64,000 bases of DNA from Aliiglaciecola sp. CAU 1673 (GTDB taxonomy: Bacteria; Pseudomonadota; Gammaproteobacteria; Enterobacterales; Alteromonadaceae): positions 1-64,000 of the forward strand of contig NZ_JARHUG010000002.1 in assembly GCF_029223185.1 (NCBI RefSeq), written 5' to 3'. Position 1 is the stretch's first letter. Each line of letters starts with the position of its first letter. Under the pieces are notes generated by a model. That model did no database searches. It saw only the letters and a program-made list of their open reading frames with translations, and was not told the origin of the DNA. The position numbers and the translations under genes were made by a program. Below, in pieces: positions 48,487 through 58,013 of the stretch.

Positions 48487-51228
48487 ATGGGCATCACACA
48501 CTTTCGCAAAGCTGCCGTCTCAGTTTCTGTCGCCCTGGCCTGTTGCGGCCAGGTATCAATTGTCTATGCCCAGGATGGGGCCGATAACACCGATAATACC
48601 GAAATCATTGCGGTGACCGGTTCACGGATCAAGCGCCAGGGGGATACGCCAAGCCCGGTACAGGAGCTTAATCTGGAGGATTTGAACCAAACTGGCTCGG
48701 TGTCGTTGGGTGAAGTTTTACAAGAGCTTCCCTCAGTGGGCGCCAGCCTGAACAGTAACGGTTCAGCCGGCACCAGCCATGGCAGCAGTAGTTTGAATTT
48801 GAGGAACCTTGGTGAGAACCGGTCCTTGGTGCTGGTGAATGGTCATCGTTGGGTAAACGGTGCGGGCACCCGTGGCTTTCGCGATTTTGTTGACCTCAAC
48901 ACCATTCCTCAGGCAATCGTTAAGCGAGTGGAAGTGCTGCAGGATGGTGCCACAGCCATCTACGGTGCCGATGCTATCGCCGGGGTGGTGAATATCTATA
49001 CCCACTCCGATTTCGTCGGAACCAGCGCCAAGGCCTACTATGGCCAGTCCAGCGAAGGGGATCGCGAAACGGTGAATGTGGATCTGCTGTGGGGCCAGGA
49101 TGTAGGCGAATCCAATATAATGTTTGCCGCCAGCTATGCCGATCAGAAGCCCATTTATACCCAGGATCGGGAACTGACAGCCGTGCCCTTAAACGGCCTC
49201 TCAGATGGCACGCCAGAGGGGTTGTTCCGTGAATCTGGACTCGCCGCTGTACTTGGTTTTCCAATCCCTTCAGCTGGGATCACCCGTGATCCCGGCAGCA
49301 ACGGTAATGATTTATCCAGTTGGCGTGCGGTGACTGGCGAAGATCAGTTCAATCGTTACTACAACAACTATGTAACAGGACCCAACGAGCGTTATGCCCT
49401 TTACGGTCAGGCCATCATCCCCTTGGATGACCGCCTTAACTTTCGCATTGAGGCTCTGTATAACAAGCGTGAGTCAGACCAACAATTCTCTTCTGCTCTC
49501 TCTTCGGTACGTGGCGGTAGCCGCGGTTTCATGATTGCCAATGACCCCAGGGTGAACCCCTTTGGTATCCCTTTCTCAGGCTCTGATTTCCGACATACCT
49601 CCTTTATGGAGGAAAACGGCTATCGCGTGAACGCCCAGGAAGTGGAAACCACCCGTTTAGGCTTGGGTCTTGATGGCGAATTGAATATCGGCGATGGCTG
49701 GGATTGGGACACCTTCTTGTCATATGGCAAGAACAAGGCCGATTTTACCTCCAATAATCAGGTGCATCTGGATAAGCTGGCATTGGGCCTGCGTGCCTGT
49801 GATACCACTGGTATTACTGCCGATGTTACCGATTTAGCCGCCGGTTGCGTGCCCGTTAATTTGTTTAATACGCTAACGGCAGAAATGGTGGACTACATCA
49901 ATTTCACCGGGCGCGACTACAACGAAGCCAAGCAATTAGATTTCACCTTCAACATCACTGGCAGTCTTTACTCCCTGCCTGCAGGTGATTTGGCTGTGGC
50001 TGCCGGTATTGAATATCGTGAAGAGCAGGGACTGGATGTGCCTGACAGTACAATCAACTCCGATCCGCGCGTGAACACTTATCAGACAACCAGCAGCTCT
50101 GCGCGCACCGGTACCGATGGTGAATATGATCTAAAAGAAGCCTATGTGGAATTTGTCATTCCGTTGCTCGATGGAGAATCCTGGGCGGACAAACTGGAAC
50201 TTAGCCTGGCTACCCGGTATTCCGATTACAGCACCTTTGGCAGCACTACCAACAGCAAGGCCGGTATTGTGTATGCACCGGTAGATGGGTTCACATTGCG
50301 TGCTACCTGGGCAGAGGGCTTTAGGGCACCGTCCATTCTGGAATTGTATGAAGGCCAGCGTCAGACCTTTGCTCCCGTGCTCGATCCGTGCTCCAGCAAT
50401 AAGAGCTTGGTGGGATGCAGCAGCGTACCCGCTTCCTATACCCAGGGTGAAACCAACGTACAGTTGACCACCGGTGGTAACCGCTTCCTGCAGCCTGAGA
50501 CGTCTGAGAACTGGTCGTATGGAATGGTTTATATCCCCGATTTTATCGAGGATTTCAGTGTGACTTTGGACTGGTATGACATTGAAATTGACAACACCAT
50601 CAGTATTTTTGGTGCCCAGGCCATCCTCGACTTGTGTGCTACTAAAGGCAAAAACTGTGAGGTGATTACCCGCAGCGCCAGCGGTGAAATAGAGGACATC
50701 ATCGATGGTCCGGTGAACCTTAACAGCACCAAGGTTTCCGGTGTGGATATGGTCATGAACTACGGCCTTGAGACCGAAGTGGGAGAGTGGGATTTCAACC
50801 TTAACATTTCCAAGCTAAGGGATTTCGAAGTCTCATCCACCTTATCGGACGGCACGGTTCAGGTTGAAGACAGGCTGGGTGTCGCCATGCTTCGCGAAGC
50901 CTATCCCGAATGGCGCAGCAGCTTCTCCACCAACTGGTCCCAAGGTCAGTGGAAAGTGAATTACAACCTGAGACACATTGGTGATACCACCGAAACTGTC
51001 GATCCGGGCACACCGGATGAGATGGATCGTCATATTGGTACTGTAATTTATCACAATGCTTCGGTTGCCTACGACATTGATGACAATCTGGCAGTAAAAC
51101 TGGGCATCAATAATATCGGTGACAAACAGCCGCCTATTTCCCTGACTAACCCGAACATCAACTTTGACCAAAACACCTACAACCCTGTAGGACGCTTTAT
51201 GTATCTGCAAGTCAGTTACCAGATGTAA
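48487..51228 (+). CDS. TonB-dependent receptor
   Basis: 913 residues. A signal peptide (about 29 residues, ending VYAQ) is followed by a TonB-box-like IIAVTGSRIKR and a plug domain (about 55-170: PVQELNLEDLNQTGS, LNLRNLGENRSLVLVNGHRWV, VLQDGATAIYGADAIAGVVNI). A 22-strand barrel ends in an aromatic residue-rich strand (GRFMYLQVSYQM). It imports a large substrate across the outer membrane. The neighbours (N-formylglutamate amidohydrolase, YfcC-like transporter) suggest formylated or acylated amino acids or peptides. Confidence 0.93.
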   Translation: MGITHFRKAAVSVSVALACCGQVSIVYAQDGADNTDNTEIIAVTGSRIKRQGDTPSPVQELNLEDLNQTGSVSLGEVLQELPSVGASLNSNGSAGTSHGSSSLNLRNLGENRSLVLVNGHRWVNGAGTRGFRDFVDLNTIPQAIVKRVEVLQDGATAIYGADAIAGVVNIYTHSDFVGTSAKAYYGQSSEGDRETVNVDLLWGQDVGESNIMFAASYADQKPIYTQDRELTAVPLNGLSDGTPEGLFRESGLAAVLGFPIPSAGITRDPGSNGNDLSSWRAVTGEDQFNRYYNNYVTGPNERYALYGQAIIPLDDRLNFRIEALYNKRESDQQFSSALSSVRGGSRGFMIANDPRVNPFGIPFSGSDFRHTSFMEENGYRVNAQEVETTRLGLGLDGELNIGDGWDWDTFLSYGKNKADFTSNNQVHLDKLALGLRACDTTGITADVTDLAAGCVPVNLFNTLTAEMVDYINFTGRDYNEAKQLDFTFNITGSLYSLPAGDLAVAAGIEYREEQGLDVPDSTINSDPRVNTYQTTSSSARTGTDGEYDLKEAYVEFVIPLLDGESWADKLELSLATRYSDYSTFGSTTNSKAGIVYAPVDGFTLRATWAEGFRAPSILELYEGQRQTFAPVLDPCSSNKSLVGCSSVPASYTQGETNVQLTTGGNRFLQPETSENWSYGMVYIPDFIEDFSVTLDWYDIEIDNTISIFGAQAILDLCATKGKNCEVITRSASGEIEDIIDGPVNLNSTKVSGVDMVMNYGLETEVGEWDFNLNISKLRDFEVSSTLSDGTVQVEDRLGVAMLREAYPEWRSSFSTNWSQGQWKVNYNLRHIGDTTETVDPGTPDEMDRHIGTVIYHNASVAYDIDDNLAVKLGINNIGDKQPPISLTNPNINFDQNTYNPVGRFMYLQVSYQM

Positions 51229-51236
51229 TTTTGACC

Positions 51237-51260
51237 GGCCCTCTGTCGAGGGCCTTGTTT
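51237..51260 (+). terminator. Hairpin between TonB receptor and amidohydrolase genes
   Basis: GGCCCTC-TGTC-GAGGGCC followed by TTGTTT. It may terminate part of the transcripts after the receptor gene, or act as a processing or attenuation point in the operon. Confidence 0.65.
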
Positions 51261-51283
51261 CTGCTAACCATTGAAGGGCAGCT

Positions 51284-52135
51284 ATGAAAAAGACGTCTTA
51301 TTGTTTGCAATTGCCCGTGGCCACCGAAATACCACTGGTCTTTGACAGCCCACACAGTGGCATACAATTTCCCCAGGATTTTCGATGCCAGGCGAGTCTG
51401 GCGGCGCTAAAGACTGGTTGGGATGCGAAGGTGAATGAGCTGTGGGAGGAGGTATTGGAGGAAGGCGGTACCTTACTCAGTGCCCTTTATTCGCGCATGG
51501 TTATCGACCTCAACCGTGCGCCGGACGACATCGATCCGGACTTGCTGGCGGCTCCGTGGGCACTGTGCAAGCCCACTAAGTACAGTGACAGGGGGATGGG
51601 GCTTATCCGGAAACTGGCGTTACCCGATGTGCCCATGTATGACAGGCCTTTGGAGATAGAAGAGGTACTGCAAAGACTTTGTGAAATTTATCATCCTTAT
51701 CATCAGGTGCTGAAAACACGGCTAGATGATTTGTGTCAGCAGTTTGGCGCGGTCTGGCATGTGGATTGTCATTCCATGAAATCGACCGGCAATAAGATGA
51801 ATGTGGACGCAGGAGAACGCAGAGCCGATATTGTTTTAGGTGACAACGATGGTAACTGCTGCGAGCCTGGTTTTGTGGAAATGGTGAAGACCAGTTTTGA
51901 ATCTCTTGGTTATGTTGTGGCTCTTAATAAACCCTATAAAGGTGGTTACCTGGTCACCCACTATGGCCAGCCTTTGTTAAACAGGCACAGCATGCAGATA
52001 GAAATCAACCGGGCACTTTACTTGGACGAGGCTAAATTTGTGACTAATGATAATTATCAGTCATTTAAACGGGATCTGGGCGTGGTTATCAGCAATATGG
52101 CGACCTATGTCAGAGCCAAGGTTGCTGCCGCATGA
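51284..52135 (+). CDS. N-formylglutamate amidohydrolase family protein
   Basis: 283 residues of the FGase family. Metal and catalytic motifs: VFDSPHSGIQFP (about 19-30), DLNRAPDDIDPD, YHPYHQVL and WHVDCHSMKS. GGYLVTHYGQP and QIEINRALYLDE lie near the C-terminus. Members remove formyl (or related) groups from amino acids, as in histidine breakdown. No hut genes are adjacent, so the substrate may differ. Its last 4 bp overlap the transporter start. AAGGG precedes ATG. Confidence 0.9.
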   Translation: MKKTSYCLQLPVATEIPLVFDSPHSGIQFPQDFRCQASLAALKTGWDAKVNELWEEVLEEGGTLLSALYSRMVIDLNRAPDDIDPDLLAAPWALCKPTKYSDRGMGLIRKLALPDVPMYDRPLEIEEVLQRLCEIYHPYHQVLKTRLDDLCQQFGAVWHVDCHSMKSTGNKMNVDAGERRADIVLGDNDGNCCEPGFVEMVKTSFESLGYVVALNKPYKGGYLVTHYGQPLLNRHSMQIEINRALYLDEAKFVTNDNYQSFKRDLGVVISNMATYVRAKVAAA

Positions 52136-53568
52136 AGGAGAATGAAACCCCTCAACAAATAGGGGAGATAGACTCGCAGCAGATTAAGGAAGCAGCCAAG
52201 TCCAGCACGCTGAATCCACTCATTATTTTGCTTGGCATTTTGTTGCTGGCGGGAGCGATGACCTATTTCATCGAGTCTGGGCGATATGAGCGAGATGGCA
52301 AGCTGGTGGTGCCCGGCAGTTATCAGGTGTTGGAAAAGGATCCCAGCCTTCTGGATATTGTCAGGATAGAGCAAGCGCAAGACGACAAGGCCTATCCGGT
52401 GAGTTTTGTGCAGTTGATGATGTCCATTCCGGAAGGGTTAGAACGAGGCGCCGGCCTTATCTTTATGGTGCTGATTATTGGCGGCATGTTTGGCATTCTG
52501 ACTCACACCGGGGCTGTGGATGCGGGCTTGGAGAGATTGCTCAGCATGGTGAAAGGCAATATTTATGTGCTGGTGACTGTGTTGATGCTGGTTTTCTCGG
52601 CAGGCAGCACCTTTTTAGGTTTGGCTTCTGAGTACCTTTTGGTGATCCCATTGATGGTTGCCATGGCCAGCAGGTTAGGGCTGCCACCTATCATCGGTTT
52701 TGCCATTGTCACTATTTCAGTCAAAGCCGGTTATCTGTCATCAGTGACCAATCCATTGCCACTGACCATTGCTCAGCCCTTGGTCGGCTTGCAAATTTTC
52801 AGTGGTGCAGATGTACGATTCTTGTTTTATCTCGTTTTTGTCATCATCGGCATTGCCTTTCTATTGCTTGTCATCAGTCGTCAGCGTGGCGATAGGCAAA
52901 TCACTATGGAGTTTAATGCGGCAAAGCTGCATTGGCGACATAGCCTGATGTTGGTTTTGCTCGCTCTGAGCATCGGATTTCTTGTCTACGCCTCCAATAC
53001 CTGGCAATGGAAACACCATGCCTTGTCGGCTTATTACATCGCCGTGAGTCTGGTGCTGGCCATGATCAGTGGCTTGGGGGCCAACGGTGCGGCCAATGCC
53101 TTTGTCTCAGGTATGAAAAAAGTCTTGCTTGCCAGTTTTTTGATCGGAGTGGCGACGGCGGTAGCGGTCACCCTGGAGCAAGGCCAGATCCTTGATTCGG
53201 TGGTTCACAGCCTGGCTTCCTTGATTGGAGACGGTGGTCCCGTGGTGGCTGCGAGCAGTATGTTTATGTCTCAGTTGTTGCTGGACTTTCTGATCCCTTC
53301 CACCTCAGGTCAGGCCGCGGTAAGCATGCCGATAATGGGACCTATAGGCCAGCTATCCGGTGTGTCATCACAGGTGACGGTATTAGCCTTTTTATTTGGT
53401 AATGGCATCACCAACATGCTTACACCCACTTCGGGTACGCTGCTGGCCTATCTGGCCACCGCGCAAATCGGCTGGGCGCAATGGGCCAGGTTTATTTTGC
53501 CGCTGTGGGCAATTTATATTGTAACGGCGCTGATCTTGCTGGCACTGGCCGTCAACATGGGCTTCTAA
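52132..53568 (+). CDS. YfcC-family membrane transporter
   Basis: 478 residues with about 11-12 hydrophobic segments. A large loop after TM1 (FIESGRYERDGKLVVPGSYQVLE in part) and the segments GLIFMVLIIGGMFGIL, GSTFLGLASEYLLVIPLM and STSGQAAVSMPIMGPIGQL match YfcC-type carriers of the DcuC/ArsB-like superfamily. Some are thought to move basic amino acids or dicarboxylates. The start overlaps the amidohydrolase stop (ATGA), so it is coupled. Probably transports the product or substrate of that enzyme across the inner membrane. Confidence 0.88.
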   Translation: MKENETPQQIGEIDSQQIKEAAKSSTLNPLIILLGILLLAGAMTYFIESGRYERDGKLVVPGSYQVLEKDPSLLDIVRIEQAQDDKAYPVSFVQLMMSIPEGLERGAGLIFMVLIIGGMFGILTHTGAVDAGLERLLSMVKGNIYVLVTVLMLVFSAGSTFLGLASEYLLVIPLMVAMASRLGLPPIIGFAIVTISVKAGYLSSVTNPLPLTIAQPLVGLQIFSGADVRFLFYLVFVIIGIAFLLLVISRQRGDRQITMEFNAAKLHWRHSLMLVLLALSIGFLVYASNTWQWKHHALSAYYIAVSLVLAMISGLGANGAANAFVSGMKKVLLASFLIGVATAVAVTLEQGQILDSVVHSLASLIGDGGPVVAASSMFMSQLLLDFLIPSTSGQAAVSMPIMGPIGQLSGVSSQVTVLAFLFGNGITNMLTPTSGTLLAYLATAQIGWAQWARFILPLWAIYIVTALILLALAVNMGF

Positions 53569-53584
53569 TCCGACCAATTAGAGC

Positions 53585-53610
53585 AAATGGGCGTTACTGC
53601 CCATTTTTCT
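53585..53610 (+). terminator. Rho-independent terminator
   Basis: AAATGGGC (53585-53592) pairs with GCCCATTT (53599-53606), followed by TTCTTTT, 17 bp after the transporter stop. Confidence 0.85.
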
Positions 53611-53738
53611 TTTGGCTCCCTCTGAATTGTCTAAGCTTAAGTAAACTGCTTTGTTGAGGGGCTCGCGCCAACTTTGATATGGGAAACGCTTTTGCGCGAG
53701 AGGCGAAGCGCCAATAACGTAAAGACAGAGAGACTGCG

Positions 53739-55721
53739 GTGAAACGAAACATTCTGATCGTTGGATCAGAGGAAACAACACGCAGAGCGTTACAACGACT
53801 GTTGGAGCAAGCCTCCTTTACGGTGTATGCGGTTAGTAGTGCCGAACAAGGACTGGCGCAGCTGGAAAGACACTATTCTCCCGTCCTGATTTGTGGCTTT
53901 AAGATCCCACCTTTAAACGGTTTGGATTTTATCCGCCAGGTTAAGCGCAGCCATCCCGATATTTTGTGCATGGTGGTCAGCCGATACGCTGATTTTTATC
54001 TTCTCGGTGATGCCCTTAGCAGTTCAATGGTGCATAGGTTTATTCCCAACCCATGGGTAGGACAGCATCTGCTCAGCGAAGTACGCCAGGCGTTTCTGAT
54101 ACATGACACTCGTCAGCAGGCCAAGATCAGAAGTGCTCTGCTGAAGGACGAAACCAGGGCCTTAGTTGAGTTAGACGAAGAGCAGCGTTTGACAAGAGCC
54201 AATGCCGCGGCTTACCGAGTGTTGGGAGAGTCCTTGCCAAAGGACACGGATGAGACATTTTGGCGGCGCTGGCAACAACCCATATCTTGTGATTGGCGGC
54301 AATTGTCAATCAATACCGATTCGGTCCGGCTTGATGGCGAGCTGGCTGCATTTTCTGCCAATCTGGTACACAAAGACCACAGCCACGGGATCCTTCACCT
54401 GGTGCCGCTTTCGTCAACGCAACAGGAGGCCTGTCTGGTTTTTCCGGATTTGCAGCTAATTGAAGTCTCTGATTTTAATGAGTTGGTGTCACATCAAAAT
54501 GGGAGCACCGTGCTATCCATGCGGATCCGTCACCTGAATGATATGAAGACCGCTATGTTGTTAGAGGACTTCGACCGTTTACAGCAGGCGATTCGGCATC
54601 GTTTGGCAAAGGTGGTCAGTGAGTTGTCCGATGCACGTATCCTGGCGCAAGTGGATGAGACTACATTTCTACTGGTATTGTCAGGCCAACCCGATGCGCA
54701 GGCAGTGGATAATCGAGTCGCCACATTGATAAAGCCGTTCTTGTCCACGTTAGATGTAGCCGACCACAGCTTTCATATTCGCTTCCAGGTAGGTTATTGT
54801 CAGGGACCGCTGGATGGTACAGACAAACAAACCCTGTTGCGTCGGGCAGATTTGGCTGCCAGATACGGTAAGCAATCGGCACACAGAATATGCCGTCGTT
54901 TTGAACCGCAATTGGAAGATGCCAGGCTTCGCCAATTCCATATTAGCAATGCCTTGTTTAAAGCTATAGATGAGCAAGCATTAACCTTGATGTTTCAGCC
55001 CAAGGTGTCCCAACCCGAGGGGCGTATTCACTCCGCAGAAGTCTTACTGCGGTGGCAGCATGCCACCATCGGCACTATTTCCCCCGCAGTTTTTATTCCT
55101 ATCGCCGAACGTGATGGACAAATTGGCGATATTGGCCGGTGGGTTATGGAACAAAGTTGTCGTTATCTGAGTAGTTGGTTGACCAGAGGTGGCCCGGTAA
55201 CCGAATTGGCCGTGAATCTTTCCTCATTGCAGTTGCTGGAAAAGGACTTTATTGAGGATCTCCAGGATATGCTCGTATCCCATAGCGTGGAGCCGGGATC
55301 CCTGGTGCTTGAATTGACAGAAAGTGTGCTGGTGGAGGATTTGGATAACAGCAGACAGATTTTGCAGGCCTTGCGCGATCTGGGCGTGCAGATTGCCATC
55401 GATGACTTCGGCACGGGGTATTCTTCGCTCAACTATCTGGCCAGGTTACCTATTGATATCGTCAAGTTGGATAAATCGCTGCTGCAGGGGCTGGAAACAT
55501 CCAAGCAAGCCCAGGCAATGATGAGGAATTTGCTGGCCATGGCTCACGAACTTGGCATGAAAGTGGTCGCCGAGGGTGTGGAAACCAAAATGGAGTTGGC
55601 CTTATTGCAAAGCATGGGATGTGATGAGGTGCAGGGCTACATTTACAGTCGTCCACTGCCGGAAAAAGAGTTCTTAAGACTGGCGCGCAAAAATCACCTG
55701 GAGCAGCGGGCAACGCTTTGA
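53739..55721 (+). CDS. Pseudo-receiver/degenerate GGDEF/EAL c-di-GMP phosphodiesterase
   Basis: 660 residues from GTG 53739. N-terminal receiver-like domain (about 4-120, NILIVGSEETTRRALQRLLE). Where the phosphorylated Asp should be, VLICGFKIPPLNG has Gly, and the acidic pair at the start is also changed to SE, so normal phosphorylation is unlikely. Residues about 250-390 form a GGDEF fold without the motif (VDETTFLLVL). EAL (about 400-650) keeps EVL, LELTES, IDDFGTGYSSL, KLDKSLL and VAEGVET. Probably an active phosphodiesterase with a non-canonical input. Confidence 0.92.
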   Translation: MKRNILIVGSEETTRRALQRLLEQASFTVYAVSSAEQGLAQLERHYSPVLICGFKIPPLNGLDFIRQVKRSHPDILCMVVSRYADFYLLGDALSSSMVHRFIPNPWVGQHLLSEVRQAFLIHDTRQQAKIRSALLKDETRALVELDEEQRLTRANAAAYRVLGESLPKDTDETFWRRWQQPISCDWRQLSINTDSVRLDGELAAFSANLVHKDHSHGILHLVPLSSTQQEACLVFPDLQLIEVSDFNELVSHQNGSTVLSMRIRHLNDMKTAMLLEDFDRLQQAIRHRLAKVVSELSDARILAQVDETTFLLVLSGQPDAQAVDNRVATLIKPFLSTLDVADHSFHIRFQVGYCQGPLDGTDKQTLLRRADLAARYGKQSAHRICRRFEPQLEDARLRQFHISNALFKAIDEQALTLMFQPKVSQPEGRIHSAEVLLRWQHATIGTISPAVFIPIAERDGQIGDIGRWVMEQSCRYLSSWLTRGGPVTELAVNLSSLQLLEKDFIEDLQDMLVSHSVEPGSLVLELTESVLVEDLDNSRQILQALRDLGVQIAIDDFGTGYSSLNYLARLPIDIVKLDKSLLQGLETSKQAQAMMRNLLAMAHELGMKVVAEGVETKMELALLQSMGCDEVQGYIYSRPLPEKEFLRLARKNHLEQRATL

Positions 55722-55723
55722 GT

Positions 55724-55903
55724 TCAATGCTCCACTATCATACGGATAAGTTGAGCAATTAGCAGAATCATCACCAGTGGCCATATCCATCGACTGTAAC
55801 GCCCAACCTGTTCATCTGACATACGCAATTTAGAGCGTTCCAGCAGTGGGATAATGATTATCAGGGCAATAAAGAGAATTGCCAGAATATAAATCACCGT
55901 CAT
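55724..55903 (-). CDS. Two-TM small membrane protein (59 residues)
   Basis: Read leftward from ATG 55903, preceded by AAGGAG 5 bp upstream. It encodes 59 residues with two hydrophobic helices (VIYILAILFIALIIIIPLL and IWPLVMILLIAQLI) joined by a charged loop (ERSKLRMSDEQVGRYSR). The good ribosome-binding site and clean topology support a real gene despite the size. Similar small two-helix proteins occur widely with unknown function. It is convergent with the EAL gene, only 2 bp apart. Confidence 0.7.
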   Translation of the reverse strand: MTVIYILAILFIALIIIIPLLERSKLRMSDEQVGRYSRWIWPLVMILLIAQLIRMIVEH

Positions 55904-56003
55904 CGCATCTCCTTGTGCATTTCTCTCAATAGCCGTTTAGTCAGCACGCTAACTATGCCACAATCGGCGCTGTTTTCGTTGACCAAAACTATAAGGAATC
56001 CTC

Positions 56004-57896
56004 ATGGGAATCAAATCGTTGAGCGCATTGTCGCTAATGGCGATGCTTATTACTGCCTGCAGTAAAGCCCCCGAGCCAATGCCGGTATCCACTCCTGAGC
56101 CTACAGAATCCAAATCTGATACTTTGCAAGGCGGCACAGATTACCACTCTTTTGCCAATCCTGATGAAATTCGGGTGAAGCACCTGAATTTGGACCTGAC
56201 TGTGGATTTCGCGGAGCATGTGCTTTCTGGCATCGCCACATTGGATGTGGAGCGAATCAAAAAGGATGTCGATACCCTGGTGCTGGATACCCGCGATCTG
56301 GCTATCGAAAACGTTCAAGTGGACGGACAAGCGGTACCATTTGCGTTGGCAGAGAGTGACACCCATTTGGGGAGCGCCTTACGCATAGAGTTACCCGCTG
56401 GCGCCAATCGGGTCAGCATTACTTACAAGACGTCTCCTGAGGCGTCGGGCGTGCAATGGCTAACACCTGCGCAAACTGCAGGAAAAGCACACCCATTCCT
56501 GTTTACTCAGGCTCAGGCCATTCATGCCAGAAGCTTTATTCCGCTTCAGGATTCGCCCCAGGTAAGGATCACTTATGAGGCGACTATCCGCACGCCTAAA
56601 GAGTTGCTGGCAGTAATGAGTGCTGCCAATGACCCTGATACCGAACGTGACGGTGTGTATGAATTTAATATGCCGCAACCCATTCCTTCATATCTGATTG
56701 CTCTGGCGGTGGGCGATCTGGCCTTTAAGTCAATGGGTGAGCGCACCGGTGTGTATGCCGAGCCTTCTATGCTCGACGCTGCAGCCAAGGAATTTGAAGA
56801 TACCCAAGCCATGCTCGAAGTGACCGAAAAGAAATTCGGAGATTATCGTTGGGATCGCTATGACCTGCTGATTTTACCCCCGTCTTTCCCTTTCGGTGGC
56901 ATGGAAAACCCAAGGCTGTCTTTTATTACGCCAACCGTTATCGCCGGAGACAAGAGCCTGGTGTCTTTGATTGCTCATGAATTGGCACATTCCTGGTCTG
57001 GCAATACGGTAACCAATGCCACATGGCGTGATCTGTGGTTAAACGAAGGATTCACTACTTATCTGACCTATCGCATCATGGAAATGGTTTACGGCGAGAA
57101 GCGCGAGCAAATGGAATTTGTGCTGGGCCGTCAGTCATTGCAGGACAATATCGACAGCCTGCCCGAGCAAGATGAAATTCTTGCCATCGACATGCGTGGT
57201 CGCGATCCCGATGAGGTGTTCTCCGACATTCCATACGAGAAAGGGGCGCTATTCCTGCGTGAACTGGAACAGAAAGTCGGTCGTGAGGCATTCGATCAGT
57301 TCCTGATGAACTACTTCGAACATTTTGCTTTCCAGAGCATTACTACCGATGAGTTTGTTGCCTACTTGAACGAGACCCTATTAAAAGAGCATGCTGACAA
57401 GCTCTCTAAAGAACGCATTCATGAGTGGATATTCAGCCCCGGCATCCCATCTGCTGCACCTGAAGCGCAATCTGATGCCTTCACGCTGGTTGATGCAGCT
57501 AGAGAACAATGGTTGTCAGGTCAGCTAGCGGCCGAAAACATAGCGGCTGCTGATTGGAACACTCATCAATGGCTGTATTTCCTCAACAATATGCCAGAGT
57601 CTCTGAATATCGAGCAGATGATGGAGCTGGACCGGGCATTTTCCCTGACCAATGTTGGCAACAATGAAATTGCCCACAGCTGGTTGATGCTGGCGGTTAA
57701 GCATTGGTATGAGCCGGCCTTTGATAGGTTGCATCGTTATTTGGTTAGTATCGGCCGCAATAAGTTGGTCAAACCCTTGTACAGAGCGCTGTCAGAGACT
57801 GAAGCAGGTAAAGCCATGGCCAAAAAGGCTTTCGAAGAGGCGAAACCGGGTTATCACCCTCTCACTGTTAAAGCCAATGAAGGCTTTGTGCAATAA
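56004..57896 (+). CDS. M1 family aminopeptidase, lipoprotein
   Basis: 630 residues. Signal with a lipoprotein-type end (SLMAMLITAC). It has the M1 architecture of leukotriene A4 hydrolase-like enzymes. The exopeptidase motif is FGGMENP (about 296-302), the zinc motif HELAHSW (about 325-331) and the third ligand Glu is in LNEGFTTY (about 347). A C-terminal helical LTA4-hydrolase domain (about 490-610) ends the protein. Cleaves N-terminal residues from peptides, probably in the periplasm. AAGGA precedes ATG. A strong terminator follows. Confidence 0.95.
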   Translation: MGIKSLSALSLMAMLITACSKAPEPMPVSTPEPTESKSDTLQGGTDYHSFANPDEIRVKHLNLDLTVDFAEHVLSGIATLDVERIKKDVDTLVLDTRDLAIENVQVDGQAVPFALAESDTHLGSALRIELPAGANRVSITYKTSPEASGVQWLTPAQTAGKAHPFLFTQAQAIHARSFIPLQDSPQVRITYEATIRTPKELLAVMSAANDPDTERDGVYEFNMPQPIPSYLIALAVGDLAFKSMGERTGVYAEPSMLDAAAKEFEDTQAMLEVTEKKFGDYRWDRYDLLILPPSFPFGGMENPRLSFITPTVIAGDKSLVSLIAHELAHSWSGNTVTNATWRDLWLNEGFTTYLTYRIMEMVYGEKREQMEFVLGRQSLQDNIDSLPEQDEILAIDMRGRDPDEVFSDIPYEKGALFLRELEQKVGREAFDQFLMNYFEHFAFQSITTDEFVAYLNETLLKEHADKLSKERIHEWIFSPGIPSAAPEAQSDAFTLVDAAREQWLSGQLAAENIAAADWNTHQWLYFLNNMPESLNIEQMMELDRAFSLTNVGNNEIAHSWLMLAVKHWYEPAFDRLHRYLVSIGRNKLVKPLYRALSETEAGKAMAKKAFEEAKPGYHPLTVKANEGFVQ

Positions 57897-57911
57897 AGCG
57901 CAAACTTAAGC

Positions 57912-57940
57912 AAAAGCCGGTGGGTTGCACCGGCTTTTTT
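57912..57940 (+). terminator. Rho-independent terminator
   Basis: AAAGCCGGTG (57913-57922) pairs with CACCGGCTTT (57928-57937) and runs into TTTTTT. It closes the aminopeptidase gene. Confidence 0.9.
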
Positions 57941-58013
57941 ATATGTGAAAAACACCGATTTACCTCGAAGCACTTTTCCCTTAGATTCAAGAAAAAAGCG
58001 CAAGAGGCCCAAT

